Counted from the first letter of the stretch, positions 41,018 through 49,484 are shown. The stretch: 64,000 nucleotides of DNA from Senimuribacter intestinalis (GCA_943192975.1 CALPCJ010000004.1:62001-126000), one strand, 5' to 3'. Translations and numbers: made by a program. Notes: a model not told the origin generated them from the letters alone.

Positions 41018-41929
41018 TTATTTGACACAGCCTATAATATCTGCCAGCTTTTCAATGCCCAGTTCTTCGCAGACAGAAGGCAGCTCTTCGATGATTTCTT
41101 TGCAGGCAAACGGATTGACAAGGTTTGCCGCGCCGACTTGCACTGCTGTTGCTCCAGCCATCATCATTTCGATAACATCACGGGCAGAGCTTACGCCGCC
41201 CATGCCGATGACCGGAATATTGACTGCATTTGCAACCTGATAGACCATGCGAACTGCAACCGGAAAGATTGCCGGACCGGAAAAACCGCCCATTTTGTTG
41301 GCGATAACAGGTTTTCTTCTATTGATATCGATACGCATGCCAAGCAGCGTGTTGATCAGGCTGATGCCGTCTGCTCCTGCGTCTTCGCAGGCCTTTGCGA
41401 TGGATACGATGTCGGTTACATTTGGACTCAATTTAATGTAGACCGGTTTGGTTGTGACAGCTTTCACGGCTCGGGTTACTTCCGCAGCGCTTTCAGGCAA
41501 AACTCCGTATGCCATGCCGCCGTTGTGGACATTAGGGCAGCTGACGTTGACTTCGATGATGCCAACCTGCAGCTGTTTGTCCATGGCTTTAGCACATGCT
41601 ACATATTCGTCCAGAGAAAATCCGCTGATGTTGGCGATTAGGGGTTTGTGATAGAGTTTGGCAAGCTCCGGCAATTCCTTTTCGCACACCGCATCAAGTC
41701 CCGGATTTTGCAGACCAACTGAGTTGATCAGACCGGAAGGACACTCCGCAATGCGGGGCAGGGGATTGCCGAGGCGGGCGTCTTTGGTGGTGCCTTTAAA
41801 GGAAATAGAGCCAAGGATATCAAGGTCGTAAAGCTCCGCAAACTCCTTGCCGTAGCCGAAGGTACCGCTGGCAGGAATGACAGGATTATCAAGGGTGATA
41901 CCGCTTAAGGTTACTTTTAAGTCTACCAT
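41018..41929 (-). CDS. pyrD: dihydroorotate dehydrogenase B, catalytic subunit
   Basis: A 303-residue class 1B enzyme (FMN) oxidising dihydroorotate to orotate. Recognisable: NPVIPASGTFGYG, SFKGTTKDARLGNPLPR, the active-site Cys in EVNVSCPNVHNGG (class 1 dehydrogenases), and IGMGGVSSARDVIEMMMAGA. It works as a heterotetramer with PyrK, whose gene overlaps it by 7 bp. Confidence 0.96.
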   Translation of the reverse strand: MVDLKVTLSGITLDNPVIPASGTFGYGKEFAELYDLDILGSISFKGTTKDARLGNPLPRIAECPSGLINSVGLQNPGLDAVCEKELPELAKLYHKPLIANISGFSLDEYVACAKAMDKQLQVGIIEVNVSCPNVHNGGMAYGVLPESAAEVTRAVKAVTTKPVYIKLSPNVTDIVSIAKACEDAGADGISLINTLLGMRIDINRRKPVIANKMGGFSGPAIFPVAVRMVYQVANAVNIPVIGMGGVSSARDVIEMMMAGATAVQVGAANLVNPFACKEIIEELPSVCEELGIEKLADIIGCVK

Positions 41930-42651
41930 TTGATTTCCTCCTTATATAAAATCGGTCCGTCTTTGCAAATGCGCTTGTAGCCGTATTTTGTTTCGCAGGT
42001 ACAGCCCATGCAGGCACCGAATCCGCAAGCCATTCTCGCTTCAAAGCTGAATTGTCCGTCTGGCGCCTGGTCGTAAACCGCCTTTAACATCGGCTCAGGA
42101 CCGCAGGTATATACATAATCAAATTCCAGATTTTTCATGGCATCTGTGACAAAGCCTTTGATGCCGAAAGAGCCGTCTGCTGTGGTGATGATAGGCTCGA
42201 TTCCCAGTTTGCGGAACTCTTCTGTCAGGATGATATCGCTCTCTGTGTTGAAACCAATCACAACCTTTGGGGTAACACCTTGTTTTGCCAGGCTTGCGGC
42301 AAGTCCGTAAAGAGGCGGCACGCCGATACCACCGCCCACCAGAAGGGGTTGTTGTTTGCAGTAGGAAGTGTCAAATCCGTTGCCAAGAGGCAGCAGCACG
42401 TCAAATTCGTCACCTGCTGCAGACTGGGCCAAAGCTTTGGTTCCCTGACCGACCACCTTGAAAATGATGGTGACAGAAGTTTTATCCCAGCAGCAGATAG
42501 AAATTGGTCTCCGAAGATAAAAGCCGTCCAGCTTGATATTGAGAAATTGCCCCGGCATAGTGATTTTACTGCAGTCACCGGTTAAGGTCATAACATAAAT
42601 GTCGTTTTGAATTTGGCTGATACTGCTTACTTTAAGCGTTTGTCTCATCAT
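41923..42651 (-). CDS. pyrK: dihydroorotate dehydrogenase B, electron-transfer subunit
   Basis: A 242-residue FAD/[2Fe-2S] protein passing electrons from PyrD to NAD+. The FAD motif LRRPISIC, the nucleotide-binding GGGIGVPPLYGLA and the iron-sulphur cysteines Cys209, Cys214, Cys217 and Cys229 (ACGFGACMGC...C) are all there. Overlaps with both pyrC and pyrD show tight coupling. Confidence 0.96.
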   Translation of the reverse strand: MMRQTLKVSSISQIQNDIYVMTLTGDCSKITMPGQFLNIKLDGFYLRRPISICCWDKTSVTIIFKVVGQGTKALAQSAAGDEFDVLLPLGNGFDTSYCKQQPLLVGGGIGVPPLYGLAASLAKQGVTPKVVIGFNTESDIILTEEFRKLGIEPIITTADGSFGIKGFVTDAMKNLEFDYVYTCGPEPMLKAVYDQAPDGQFSFEARMACGFGACMGCTCETKYGYKRICKDGPILYKEEIKW

Positions 42652-43912
42652 ATACGATTTCTCCTTCCACCAGGGTCATCACTACTTTTCCATAGACCTT
42701 CCAGTCCGTAAACGGGGTTGCCTTGCCCATGCTGACGAAGTCTTTCGGGTCGATGGAAAAGTGTCTGTTTAAATCTATTACGGTAAGGTCGGCAGGTGCG
42801 CCGTCTTCGATTACTCCGCCTTCAAAACCGAAGCGTCTTCTTGGATTTATGCTCATCACCTCGATGAGTTTTTCCAGGGAAATGATGCCTTTCTTTACCA
42901 GATGTGTATATAAAATCGGAAAGCTGGTTTCAAGACCTACGATACCGAAGGCGCTGCCTGCCAGTCCCTTGGATTTTTCTTCTTCGCTGTGGGGTGCATG
43001 GTCGGTGGCAATCATGTCAATCGTACCGTCGCAAAGGCCTTCAATCAGAGCGTCACGATCGGCCGCAGAGCGCAGAGGCGGATTCATCTTGAAGCGTCCA
43101 TCCTCCTGTAAGTCTGCGTCACAAAGGACCAGATAGTGGGGACCTGTTTCACAGGTCACATCCACGCCGCGGGCCTTTGCCTGCCTGATGATGTCAACGG
43201 TTTCCTTTGTGGAAATATGGCAGACGTGATAAGATGCGCCGGTCTTTTCTGCCAGCTGCACGTCGCGTTTCACCTGACCCCATTCGCTTTCGGAGCAGAT
43301 ACCCTTGTGATTGTGCGCCTTTGCATACTCGCCATCGTGAATGTAGCCGCCGTGGAGCAGGCTTTCGTCCTCGCAGTGGGCGACGATCAGCTTGTCCAGC
43401 TCTTTGGCTTTTTCCATGGCTTCTTCCATCAAATCACCGGTCTGCACGCCTTTGCCGTCATCGGAAAAAGCGCAGACATAAGGCGCCATGGCTTCCATAT
43501 CTGAAAGAGCGCTGCGCCCGTCCTGATTCTGGGTAATGGTTCCATAAGGAATAGTTTTCACTTTTGCGTCTTTTTCGATAATAGAAAGCTGCGCCTTGAG
43601 CGATTCCATATCGGAAGGCACCGGCTTCAGGTTCGGCATTGGGCAGACACAGGTGTAACCGCCTTTTGCTGCCGCTGCCGTACCGCTTGCGATGGTTTCC
43701 TTATAAAAAAATCCGGGTTCGCGTAAATGTACATGTACATCGGTGAAACCCGGAATGATAATACGGTCTGTGCAGTCAATGATACTACTTGCGTGGTCTG
43801 TATCGAAAGTATCTGTGGAGCTGACAAAAACTTTTCCATTGGAAACAAAAACGTCTTTTTTCTCAAACCCGAGGGGTGTCAAAACCATACCATTTTTTAA
43901 CAAAGTCGTCAT
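42632..43912 (-). CDS. pyrC: dihydroorotase
   Basis: A 426-residue type I dihydroorotase. Zinc ligands: His60 and His62 (DVHVHLREPGF), later AHCEDE, HVCHIST and the catalytic Asp in MIATDHAPHS. It closes N-carbamoylaspartate to dihydroorotate. First gene of the leftward pyr operon; AAAGGAG precedes the ATG. Carbamoyl-phosphate synthetase and PyrR are not encoded beside it. Confidence 0.96.
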   Translation of the reverse strand: MTTLLKNGMVLTPLGFEKKDVFVSNGKVFVSSTDTFDTDHASSIIDCTDRIIIPGFTDVHVHLREPGFFYKETIASGTAAAAKGGYTCVCPMPNLKPVPSDMESLKAQLSIIEKDAKVKTIPYGTITQNQDGRSALSDMEAMAPYVCAFSDDGKGVQTGDLMEEAMEKAKELDKLIVAHCEDESLLHGGYIHDGEYAKAHNHKGICSESEWGQVKRDVQLAEKTGASYHVCHISTKETVDIIRQAKARGVDVTCETGPHYLVLCDADLQEDGRFKMNPPLRSAADRDALIEGLCDGTIDMIATDHAPHSEEEKSKGLAGSAFGIVGLETSFPILYTHLVKKGIISLEKLIEVMSINPRRRFGFEGGVIEDGAPADLTVIDLNRHFSIDPKDFVSMGKATPFTDWKVYGKVVMTLVEGEIVYDETNA

Positions 43913-43964
43913 GTATTTGCTCCTTTTCTCAATATTAATCCTTATTTTTGCTCAAATCTTCAAT

Positions 43965-43993
43965 ATATTAGCATAGAATCAGAATACTGTCAA
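43965..43993 (-). promoter_or_regulatory. pyr operon promoter
   Basis: Leftward -35 TTGACA (43993-43988), 17-bp spacer, extended -10 TGC-TAATAT (ending 43965). It begins four bases after the cvpA stop. The leader to pyrC is only about 45 nt, too short for a PyrR-type attenuator. Confidence 0.85.
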
Positions 43994-43997
43994 TGGG

Positions 43998-44654
43998 CTA
44001 AGAGAAAAAATCTCGCACTAAAATCAGCAGCATATTATCGTCGTAGAGTATGTTCGCTGCATAGGAACTTTCCATGGCCTTTGAGATGGTTTCTGAAAGG
44101 TCGGGTACCATCAGACTCAGCACTGGCACCAGCACTGCAAAGCCTAGAAGCAGCAGAATCAGTCCTCTTGCGATACCGAAGAGAAAGCCGAGAAATCCAT
44201 CAAGAAATCCAGTGATTCCTTCGTTGTATCTGCGGGACAAAAGCCGTACCAGCCCAAAGCAGATTAGCTTGATGAGGAATACCACAGAGAGGAAGCCGAT
44301 GACTGTCATCAGCGATGAAGTGATAGATGCGGCGGTATCCTCTGCAAGAGCCGCAGTACCGTCATCAATCCAGTCATGGAATAAATCCGGCAGCGCCAGG
44401 TAAGCACTGCTTTCATTGACCGTAGTTTGGATATGGGAAAGAATACCGTTGTGAATGATATCATCCAGTTCTGTGTAATCCATGAGAAAGCTTTTCGCTG
44501 TGCCACACAGAATAAATCCGAGAATCACGCATACAAACCACTGCATAAAGCTGACCACGGTCAGTGCAAAACCCTTGCGGGCGCCAAGCGCTGTTGAGAG
44601 TACGATAATTCCCAGTGCGATAATATCTATAATAAGTCCTGAACCTGTTGACAT
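43998..44654 (-). CDS. cvpA: CvpA-family membrane protein
   Basis: A 218-residue protein with four or five membrane helices, beginning IDIIALGIIVLSTALGARKGFALTVVSF, the standard CvpA (colicin V production-like) N-terminus. The biochemical role in the family is unclear (envelope homeostasis, colicin export in E. coli). It is upstream of pyrC on the same strand, but the strong promoter between them suggests separate control. Confidence 0.85.
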   Translation of the reverse strand: MSTGSGLIIDIIALGIIVLSTALGARKGFALTVVSFMQWFVCVILGFILCGTAKSFLMDYTELDDIIHNGILSHIQTTVNESSAYLALPDLFHDWIDDGTAALAEDTAASITSSLMTVIGFLSVVFLIKLICFGLVRLLSRRYNEGITGFLDGFLGFLFGIARGLILLLLGFAVLVPVLSLMVPDLSETISKAMESSYAANILYDDNMLLILVRDFFS

Positions 44655-44723
44655 AATATTCTTTTCCCCGTGAAAATTTTATCTTATTTTTTTGTGCTCA
44701 CCGTGGGAGCGTAAATTTGACTA

Positions 44724-44752
44724 TTGCATAATCTCTTGTTTCGTGGTATATT
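44724..44752 (+). promoter_or_regulatory. antisense promoter, peptide locus 2
   Basis: -35 TTGCAT (44724-44729), 17 bp, extended -10 TGG-TATATT (44744-44752); the counterpart of 21655-21627. Confidence 0.7.
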
Positions 44753-44758
44753 GATGTC

Positions 44759-44840
44759 AAGAGGAAACCGTTGAAAACGGTTGACCGGGGTTAAAAGATA
44801 ACCGCTTGAGTCTGCGAAACTATCGGCGGTTATTTTTTAT
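44759..44840 (+). ncRNA. predicted antisense RNA (antitoxin candidate), locus 2
   Basis: About 80 nt from the promoter at 44724-44752 through the shared hairpin 44798-44833 and its TTTTTT tail. It starts GTCAAGAGG, similar to the 5' end of the opposing peptide mRNA. It contains AACCG-TTGAAAA-CGGTT, a possible recognition hairpin (about 44766-44782). Confidence 0.5.
44798..44833. terminator. bidirectional terminator, peptide locus 2
   Basis: ATAACCGC (44798-44805) / GCGGTTAT (44826-44833) with T-runs on both strands. It overlaps the last codons of the peptide gene, as at locus 1. Confidence 0.8.
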
Positions 44841-44907
44841 TTCCTCGAATCATTTCTATCAATGTAATTACCATTAAGATGATTACTAGAATTTCATAGG
44901 ATGAAAT
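44830..44907 (-). CDS. 25-residue membrane peptide, candidate type I toxin, ATT start
   Basis: Read leftward from an ATT at 44907 the peptide is (M)SSYEILVIILMVITLIE with tail MIRGNKK, a clear paralogue of the peptide at 21467-21541 (SxYEILVI-LM shared). GGGAGGTGAT stands about 7 bp before the ATT, which aligns exactly with the ATG of locus 1. No ATG, GTG or TTG opens this frame between the ribosome site and the conserved residues. An ATT start would keep synthesis low, a sensible property for a toxin. Confidence 0.6.
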   Translation of the reverse strand: MSSYEILVIILMVITLIEMIRGNKK

Positions 44908-45004
44908 AGTATCACCTCCCATTTGTACAATTCGGATTTTTCACCGTATATGTAGCAGCAACGGAAGGTCAACCGCTTTCTTAGTTCGTCCTCTTGACTA
45001 TTTG

Positions 45005-45033
45005 ATTATACCATGCCTTGTCCCTACGGACAA
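45005..45033 (-). promoter_or_regulatory. promoter of small toxin-like peptide, locus 2
   Basis: Leftward -35 TTGTCC (45033-45028), 17 bp, extended -10 TGG-TATAAT (ending 45005), with CCTTGT-N8-ACAAGG around the -35 and AGTCAAGA at the expected transcript start, as at 21377-21419. Confidence 0.75.
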
Positions 45034-45064
45034 GGTTCTTTGTTTTTTTGGTTACCGTGGAAAC

Positions 45065-45256
45065 TCAGTAATTAAGATATCGTAAAAGCCGTTGCTCTAT
45101 CCCATAGAATTTGTCTTTTCGCAGTTGGTAGTAAACGTATTTCCTAACCTTTTGTGTTGTGACAAAACCACCTTCTTTCAGCTGTTTCAGATGAAGTGAA
45201 ACCGTAGTTGGAGACAGAGAAAGTATTTCTGCCAGTTCCTTGGTCGCTGCTTCTAA
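45065..45256 (-). pseudogene. ArsR-type winged-helix remnant
   Basis: A 64-codon leftward frame with no start codon, bounded upstream by TGA at 45259-45257. It reads ELAEILSLSPTTVSLHLKQL followed by the wing KEGGFVTTQKVRKYVYYQL, the helix-turn-helix half of an ArsR-family or DUF5937-type regulator. The N-terminal part is missing, so this is a truncated relic. It sits between the second peptide locus and the gene at 45433. Confidence 0.7.
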
Positions 45257-45432
45257 TCAGTATTGGATATTTCATGTGGAAATAGTGTAAAAAGAAAATA
45301 GGAAACTTGAACTGGGCTTGCATATTTATGCGGCCCTTTTCCGTTTTCGTATATTTTGCGTTGGGTTAGGTATGAAGAGAAACCTTCCGCATATATTTAG
45401 TGGTAAGAAAGTAGAAGCAGGGGAGTAATGCT

Positions 45433-46275
45433 ATGTCAGATTACAGAAAATTTATCATAGAAGTAAGACGGGCACATAGGGGTTTTAGATTATGGAAAAG
45501 AGGGATGGATGCTGCGAACTGCATCGTAGAAACTTACAAAAACAAGCGGTCTGTTTATTTTGCGGTTTCTAACCTGCTTCCGTCGGATGTGCTCATGCGA
45601 GAGTACAATAAGGAATATCATTTGCTTCTGATCGGTGTAGATGAGGGCGAGCTGATCCATAAAGACTTTGGGGTATTTCATGTAAATTCTGCGGGAGAGG
45701 GAAGCCTTTTTAAGAAGTTTACGGGACCCTCCATTGAGTGCTACACCCATTGCCTTCTTGTAACCCTATCTAAAGAGGACGGCTCTACAGAGACGATTTT
45801 CAGCGGAACTATGCCATTTTATCAGCCGGCAGCAGATGTGAGCACAGAAGCACCTATAGAGGATTGTGATGGGAGCGAACAAGGCTGGGAAAGTATTTTT
45901 TCTTGTTTTTGTGAAGAGGATGCTGTGGAAATCTTCGACAGACAGAGAGATGAAACAGGCGCAAGGTGGTGCAGAATCAGTAAAATTGACCAGCTGCCTC
46001 AGTCGCTTGCTGCCTGCAGCGACTGCATTGAGCGCTATGGACACTATACAATTGGAAAATATGAAGACCGCTGGTTTGTTGGCGTGCCGGGCAGATTCTT
46101 GCAAAAAGAGCAGCCTTGCAGAGAGCAGGGATGTTTTCTGTTGTGGCAGCCTATTCGCGGCGGCGAAAAGTACTTTAGCGACTTATCAGAACTGACAGGA
46201 AAGCTGCAGGAGGAAATCTTCGGATACTGGATTGGAGGTATTGATAAAGAGAGCGGCGAGGTTTTGCCGCTGTGA
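45433..46275 (+). CDS. protein of unknown function
   Basis: 280 residues, soluble, no signal peptide. The C-terminal third (YGHYTIGKYEDRWFVGVPGR ... FGYWIGGID) resembles uncharacterised clostridial proteins that carry a W-x-VGVPG motif; I cannot name a function. The N-terminal part is rich in aromatic and charged residues (RKFIIEVRRAHRGFRLWKRG). Cysteines are frequent (about eleven). Start ATG 45433 follows AGCAGGGGAG. It is likely transcribed alone; tadA has its own promoter downstream. Confidence 0.6.
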   Translation: MSDYRKFIIEVRRAHRGFRLWKRGMDAANCIVETYKNKRSVYFAVSNLLPSDVLMREYNKEYHLLLIGVDEGELIHKDFGVFHVNSAGEGSLFKKFTGPSIECYTHCLLVTLSKEDGSTETIFSGTMPFYQPAADVSTEAPIEDCDGSEQGWESIFSCFCEEDAVEIFDRQRDETGARWCRISKIDQLPQSLAACSDCIERYGHYTIGKYEDRWFVGVPGRFLQKEQPCREQGCFLLWQPIRGGEKYFSDLSELTGKLQEEIFGYWIGGIDKESGEVLPL

Positions 46276-46374
46276 TTTTGAAAAAGGAATGCGCTTTTTG
46301 CCGATATAACCTGTTTGGCAGAGGCGCTTTTTAATACACATTCATACATGCACGCAAATCAATACAAAAAACTG

Positions 46375-46403
46375 TTGAATACTGTATGGAATTGTGGTAA
46401 CAT
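46375..46403 (+). promoter_or_regulatory. tadA promoter
   Basis: -35 TTGAAT (46375-46380), 17 bp, extended -10 TGG-TAACAT (46395-46403), 11 bp before the chosen start codon. Confidence 0.65.
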
Positions 46404-46413
46404 TGAAAGGTAT

Positions 46414-46890
46414 ATGAATAAGTTTATGAGAGAGGCCCTAAAGGAGGCGCAGAAAGCCTTTGAGCTGGGGGAAGTGCCCATCGGGGCGGTCATTGTAAAA
46501 GATGAGCAGGTTATTGCAAGAGGTCACAATTTAACGGAAACCAGCAAGGATCCTACAGCCCATGCGGAGATGATTGCAATTCGCCGGGCGGCAGAGGCGC
46601 TGGGCGGCTGGAGGCTTCTTGGCTGCAGCCTTTACGTTACAGCTGAGCCTTGTACTATGTGTGCGGGCGCCATGATTTGGGCGCGTATAGAGAATCTGTA
46701 CATCGGTACCATGGATCCAAAGGCGGGAGCTTGCGGTTCGGTTTTCAATGTACCGGCAGAAACGCGGCTGAATCACAGAATTCATGTAGAAACAGGCATT
46801 ATGGAAGACCAGTGCGCACAGCTTTTGCGACAGTTTTTCAGCCAGCTTAGACATAGAAAGAAAAAGAACAAATCGGAGGAACAAACATGA
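46414..46890 (+). CDS. tadA: tRNA-specific adenosine deaminase
   Basis: A 158-residue zinc deaminase converting A34 to inosine in tRNA-Arg(ACG). Zinc and catalytic residues: HAE (His50, Glu52) and PCTMC (Cys80, Cys83), with conserved GEVPIGAVIV and a basic C-terminus. ATG 46414 was chosen over the longer open frame because GAAAGG is just upstream and the promoter lies at 46375-46403. It overlaps the next gene by four bases. Confidence 0.95.
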   Translation: MNKFMREALKEAQKAFELGEVPIGAVIVKDEQVIARGHNLTETSKDPTAHAEMIAIRRAAEALGGWRLLGCSLYVTAEPCTMCAGAMIWARIENLYIGTMDPKAGACGSVFNVPAETRLNHRIHVETGIMEDQCAQLLRQFFSQLRHRKKKNKSEEQT

Positions 46891-47765
46891 AAAGAATAGG
46901 CGCAATTGTATGCCTTGCAGCATTGACGATAATGATGACTGCTTCCGTATGCTTCGGAGCACAGTCCCAGAAGCTGGAGATTGTGGACATGTATCCGGAA
47001 GACGGGCAGAAGAACACCAGTATTGAGAATATGAGTGTGAAGCTGCACTTTAATAACGAGATGGGTAATGAAGCCTCTGCAAAGGCTAACGCAAAAGCTT
47101 TCAGCATTACAGATGATGAGGGAAAACAGATTCCAATCAGAATCTTTTATAACCCAAAAGATTCCAAAGAAGTTATGGTATTGGCAGATACAGTAAAACT
47201 GAACGATAACGGACAGAGACTGAAGGACAATACCAAATACACTTTGCATATTTCAGGAGATGTAACAGATAACGATGGAAATGCGCTCGGAACAGATCAG
47301 ACGGTGTCTTTCACCACACTGAATCAGGGTCAGAACACGAAAGTTTACATGATAATGATGGTTATCATGTTCGGGGGCATGTTCTTCTTTACGTCCAGAC
47401 AGGCGAAGAGACAGATGGCAAAACAGGAAGAAGAGGTCGGAAGAGAAGAACCGTTTAACCCATACAAGGAAGCAAAGAAGACCGGTAAATCCGTACAGGA
47501 AGTTATCGCTGCTCACGAGAAAGAGGTAGCAAAGAGAGAAGCTAAGGCAGCAAAGAAAGCGAAGAGAGCCGCAAGTGACGAAGACGAAGATGACTACTAC
47601 GAAGAAGAGAGCGGCAACTATAAGGTAAAAGGGCCTAGACCGATTTCCGCAGGCGGCAGTAGCTATGTTACCGGAAGGAAAGCTTTGGCAGAGGAAAGAC
47701 TTGCAGAAGAAGAGAGACTTGCAAAGAGAAGAGCTGCCAACAGCAAAAAGAAGAAAAAGAAATAA
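46887..47765 (+). CDS. secreted/membrane protein with Ig-like domain and basic tail
   Basis: 292 residues: signal peptide (about 1-24, ending VCFGAQ), a bacterial Ig-like (Big_5-type) domain at about 28-148 (VDMYPEDGQKNTSIENMSVKLHF ... YTLHISGDVTDNDGNAL, shown in part), one membrane helix near 155-172 (YMIMMVIMFGGMFFF), then a long charged cytoplasmic tail with Ala/Lys/Glu helices and a poly-Lys end. The layout suggests an envelope protein with a sensory or nucleic-acid/phospholipid-binding tail; function unknown. It is translationally coupled to tadA. Confidence 0.65.
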   Translation: MKRIGAIVCLAALTIMMTASVCFGAQSQKLEIVDMYPEDGQKNTSIENMSVKLHFNNEMGNEASAKANAKAFSITDDEGKQIPIRIFYNPKDSKEVMVLADTVKLNDNGQRLKDNTKYTLHISGDVTDNDGNALGTDQTVSFTTLNQGQNTKVYMIMMVIMFGGMFFFTSRQAKRQMAKQEEEVGREEPFNPYKEAKKTGKSVQEVIAAHEKEVAKREAKAAKKAKRAASDEDEDDYYEEESGNYKVKGPRPISAGGSSYVTGRKALAEERLAEEERLAKRRAANSKKKKKK

Positions 47766-47776
47766 CTGCGAATACG

Positions 47777-47800
47777 AAATGAGCGGAATTCCGCTCATTT
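47777..47800 (+). terminator. terminator before ispE
   Basis: A 24-bp perfect palindrome centred on GGAATTCC (AAATGAGCGG / CCGCTCATTT), ending in TTTT. Confidence 0.75.
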
Positions 47801-47818
47801 TGCGCATTGGAAATAGAT

Positions 47819-48763
47819 ATGAGAGAAATAAAGATACGTTCTTTTGCAAAAATCAATCTGTCCATTGATATTACTGGTGTTTTGGAAAGCGGTATGCATC
47901 AGGTGGACATGATTATGCACCAGCTTTCTTTTCACGACGATGTAGTAGTTAAGTATGCGCCGATGAAGAAAAAGCGGCGTGGAGAGTTTGACATTCGTGT
48001 TTCGACTAACCGCTACTATATCCCCACCGACGAAAGAAATCTGGCATATAAAGCGGTACAGGCGATGATGGAGGCCTATGGCAGGCGGGTGCCTGGCGGG
48101 AGAGTGGAAGTCCATATTTTTAAGCGAATTCCGGTAGCTGCAGGGCTTGCAGGAGGCAGCGGAAATGGAGCTGCTGTTTTACATGGTCTGAACCAGCTTT
48201 GGAAGCTGGGGCTTTCTTTGGAAAGGCTTTGTGAACTTGGAGCAGCACTGGGCTCGGATGTGCCATTTTGTGTCATGGGGCAGGCGGCAATGAACTTCGA
48301 TATACCGAAGAAAGTTAGGAGAAGTCCTTTGGCGGCAACCTGCGGCAGGGCAACGGGAACCGGAACAGAGATTGTACCGCTGCCAGGAATTCGGAAAGCC
48401 CTGGTTATTGCAAAACCACCTATCGGTGTTTCAACAAAGGAAGTGTATGGCGGCATTGACGGCTGCAGGATTGAGAAAAGACCCGATAACGATGCACTGA
48501 CGACAGCTCTTAAGCAGAAAGACTGCGGACAGATTTATGCCAACTGTATCAACGTTTTGGAAAACTACACACTGCGGGCTTATCCCAAGGTGCAGGAGTT
48601 AAAGGATATATTGCAGGCAGATTCCCGTGTTGAATTGGCGCTGATGAGCGGCAGCGGGCCGACCGTGTTTGCTATGTGCAGAACCATTGCGGATGCCAAG
48701 GTGGTGTGTGAGAATTTGCGGCAAGAGGGTTATGAGGCTTACTGGACAAAGACAATCAAGTGA
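47819..48763 (+). CDS. ispE: 4-diphosphocytidyl-2-C-methyl-D-erythritol kinase
   Basis: A 314-residue GHMP kinase of the MEP isoprenoid pathway. Signatures: the N-terminal SFAKINLSIDITG, the ATP loop IPVAAGLAGGSGNGAAVL and the C-terminal LMSGSGPTVFAM. ATG 47819 gives the expected N-terminus; a TTG 12 bp upstream is possible. The terminator hairpin just ahead implies its own promoter, or partial read-through. A GntR regulator follows 14 bp later. Confidence 0.94.
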   Translation: MREIKIRSFAKINLSIDITGVLESGMHQVDMIMHQLSFHDDVVVKYAPMKKKRRGEFDIRVSTNRYYIPTDERNLAYKAVQAMMEAYGRRVPGGRVEVHIFKRIPVAAGLAGGSGNGAAVLHGLNQLWKLGLSLERLCELGAALGSDVPFCVMGQAAMNFDIPKKVRRSPLAATCGRATGTGTEIVPLPGIRKALVIAKPPIGVSTKEVYGGIDGCRIEKRPDNDALTTALKQKDCGQIYANCINVLENYTLRAYPKVQELKDILQADSRVELALMSGSGPTVFAMCRTIADAKVVCENLRQEGYEAYWTKTIK

Positions 48764-48777
48764 AGTAGGAGAAAGAT

Positions 48778-49446
48778 ATGTTAAATTTTGATTTACAGAA
48801 CCATAGACCATTAAGAGAAATCGTTTATGAGCAGCTGAAAATGCAGATTTTGCGCGGTAAAATTGTACCGGGAACCCGGATGATGGAGGTTGAGCTGGCT
48901 GACGAAATGGGTGTCAGCAGAACGCCGGTAAGAGAAGCCATCCGGAAACTGGAAAAGGAAGGGCTGGTAACGATTGAACCCAGAAAGGGAGCCTATGCCT
49001 CGGATATTTCCCTAAGGGATATGGTAGACACACTGGAAGTTCGTGAGGATTTGGAAGGATTAGCTGCGGCGCTGGCGGCAGAGCGGATGACTGACGAACA
49101 GATTCAGGAGCTGACAGAGATTTCTAAGAAATACAGAGAAGCGGTTAAGAACAGTGAAACCGAAAAGATGATTAGCTATGATGAACAGTTTCATAGATAC
49201 ATTGTAGCCTGTAGCGGAAACAAAACTCTGCTGCAGATTAGCGGAACGGTGCAGGAATTGGCGCTGCGTTTCAGATATCTTTACTATGATGATTTTTCCA
49301 GATATGAATTTATGCCGGTAGAACACCAGCGTATTATCGACGCAATTTCCAGCCATAATGTGGAAGACGCAAGAAGCATGGCTGATGTTCATGTAAAGAA
49401 ATTGAAAGAATTCGTCATTCGCGAGGGCGAAGAGGAATTCAAATAA
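48778..49446 (+). CDS. GntR/FadR-subfamily transcriptional regulator
   Basis: A 222-residue regulator: GntR winged helix (about 10-72; LREIVYEQLKMQILRGKI, then EMGVSRTPVREAIRKLEKEGLV) and an all-helical FCD ligand domain (EVREDLEGLAAALAAE ... EFHRx-type metal site: DEQFHRYIV, and a late VEHQRIIDAI). FCD members bind carboxylates with a metal. Operators of this subfamily are TGGT-N3-ACCA-like; two such sites flank the promoter at 59479. A link is testable but unproven. A terminator follows. Confidence 0.9.
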   Translation: MLNFDLQNHRPLREIVYEQLKMQILRGKIVPGTRMMEVELADEMGVSRTPVREAIRKLEKEGLVTIEPRKGAYASDISLRDMVDTLEVREDLEGLAAALAAERMTDEQIQELTEISKKYREAVKNSETEKMISYDEQFHRYIVACSGNKTLLQISGTVQELALRFRYLYYDDFSRYEFMPVEHQRIIDAISSHNVEDARSMADVHVKKLKEFVIREGEEEFK

Positions 49447-49484
49447 TGACGGCTCTCAGAGCCTTTATACTTGAGAGACCCAGA

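Noticed and set aside
45319..45399. Extra alpha-family repeat units near 45319 and 45389
   Set aside because: TGCATAT occurs, but no partner ATATGCA lies 27 bp away, so the unit structure is absent.
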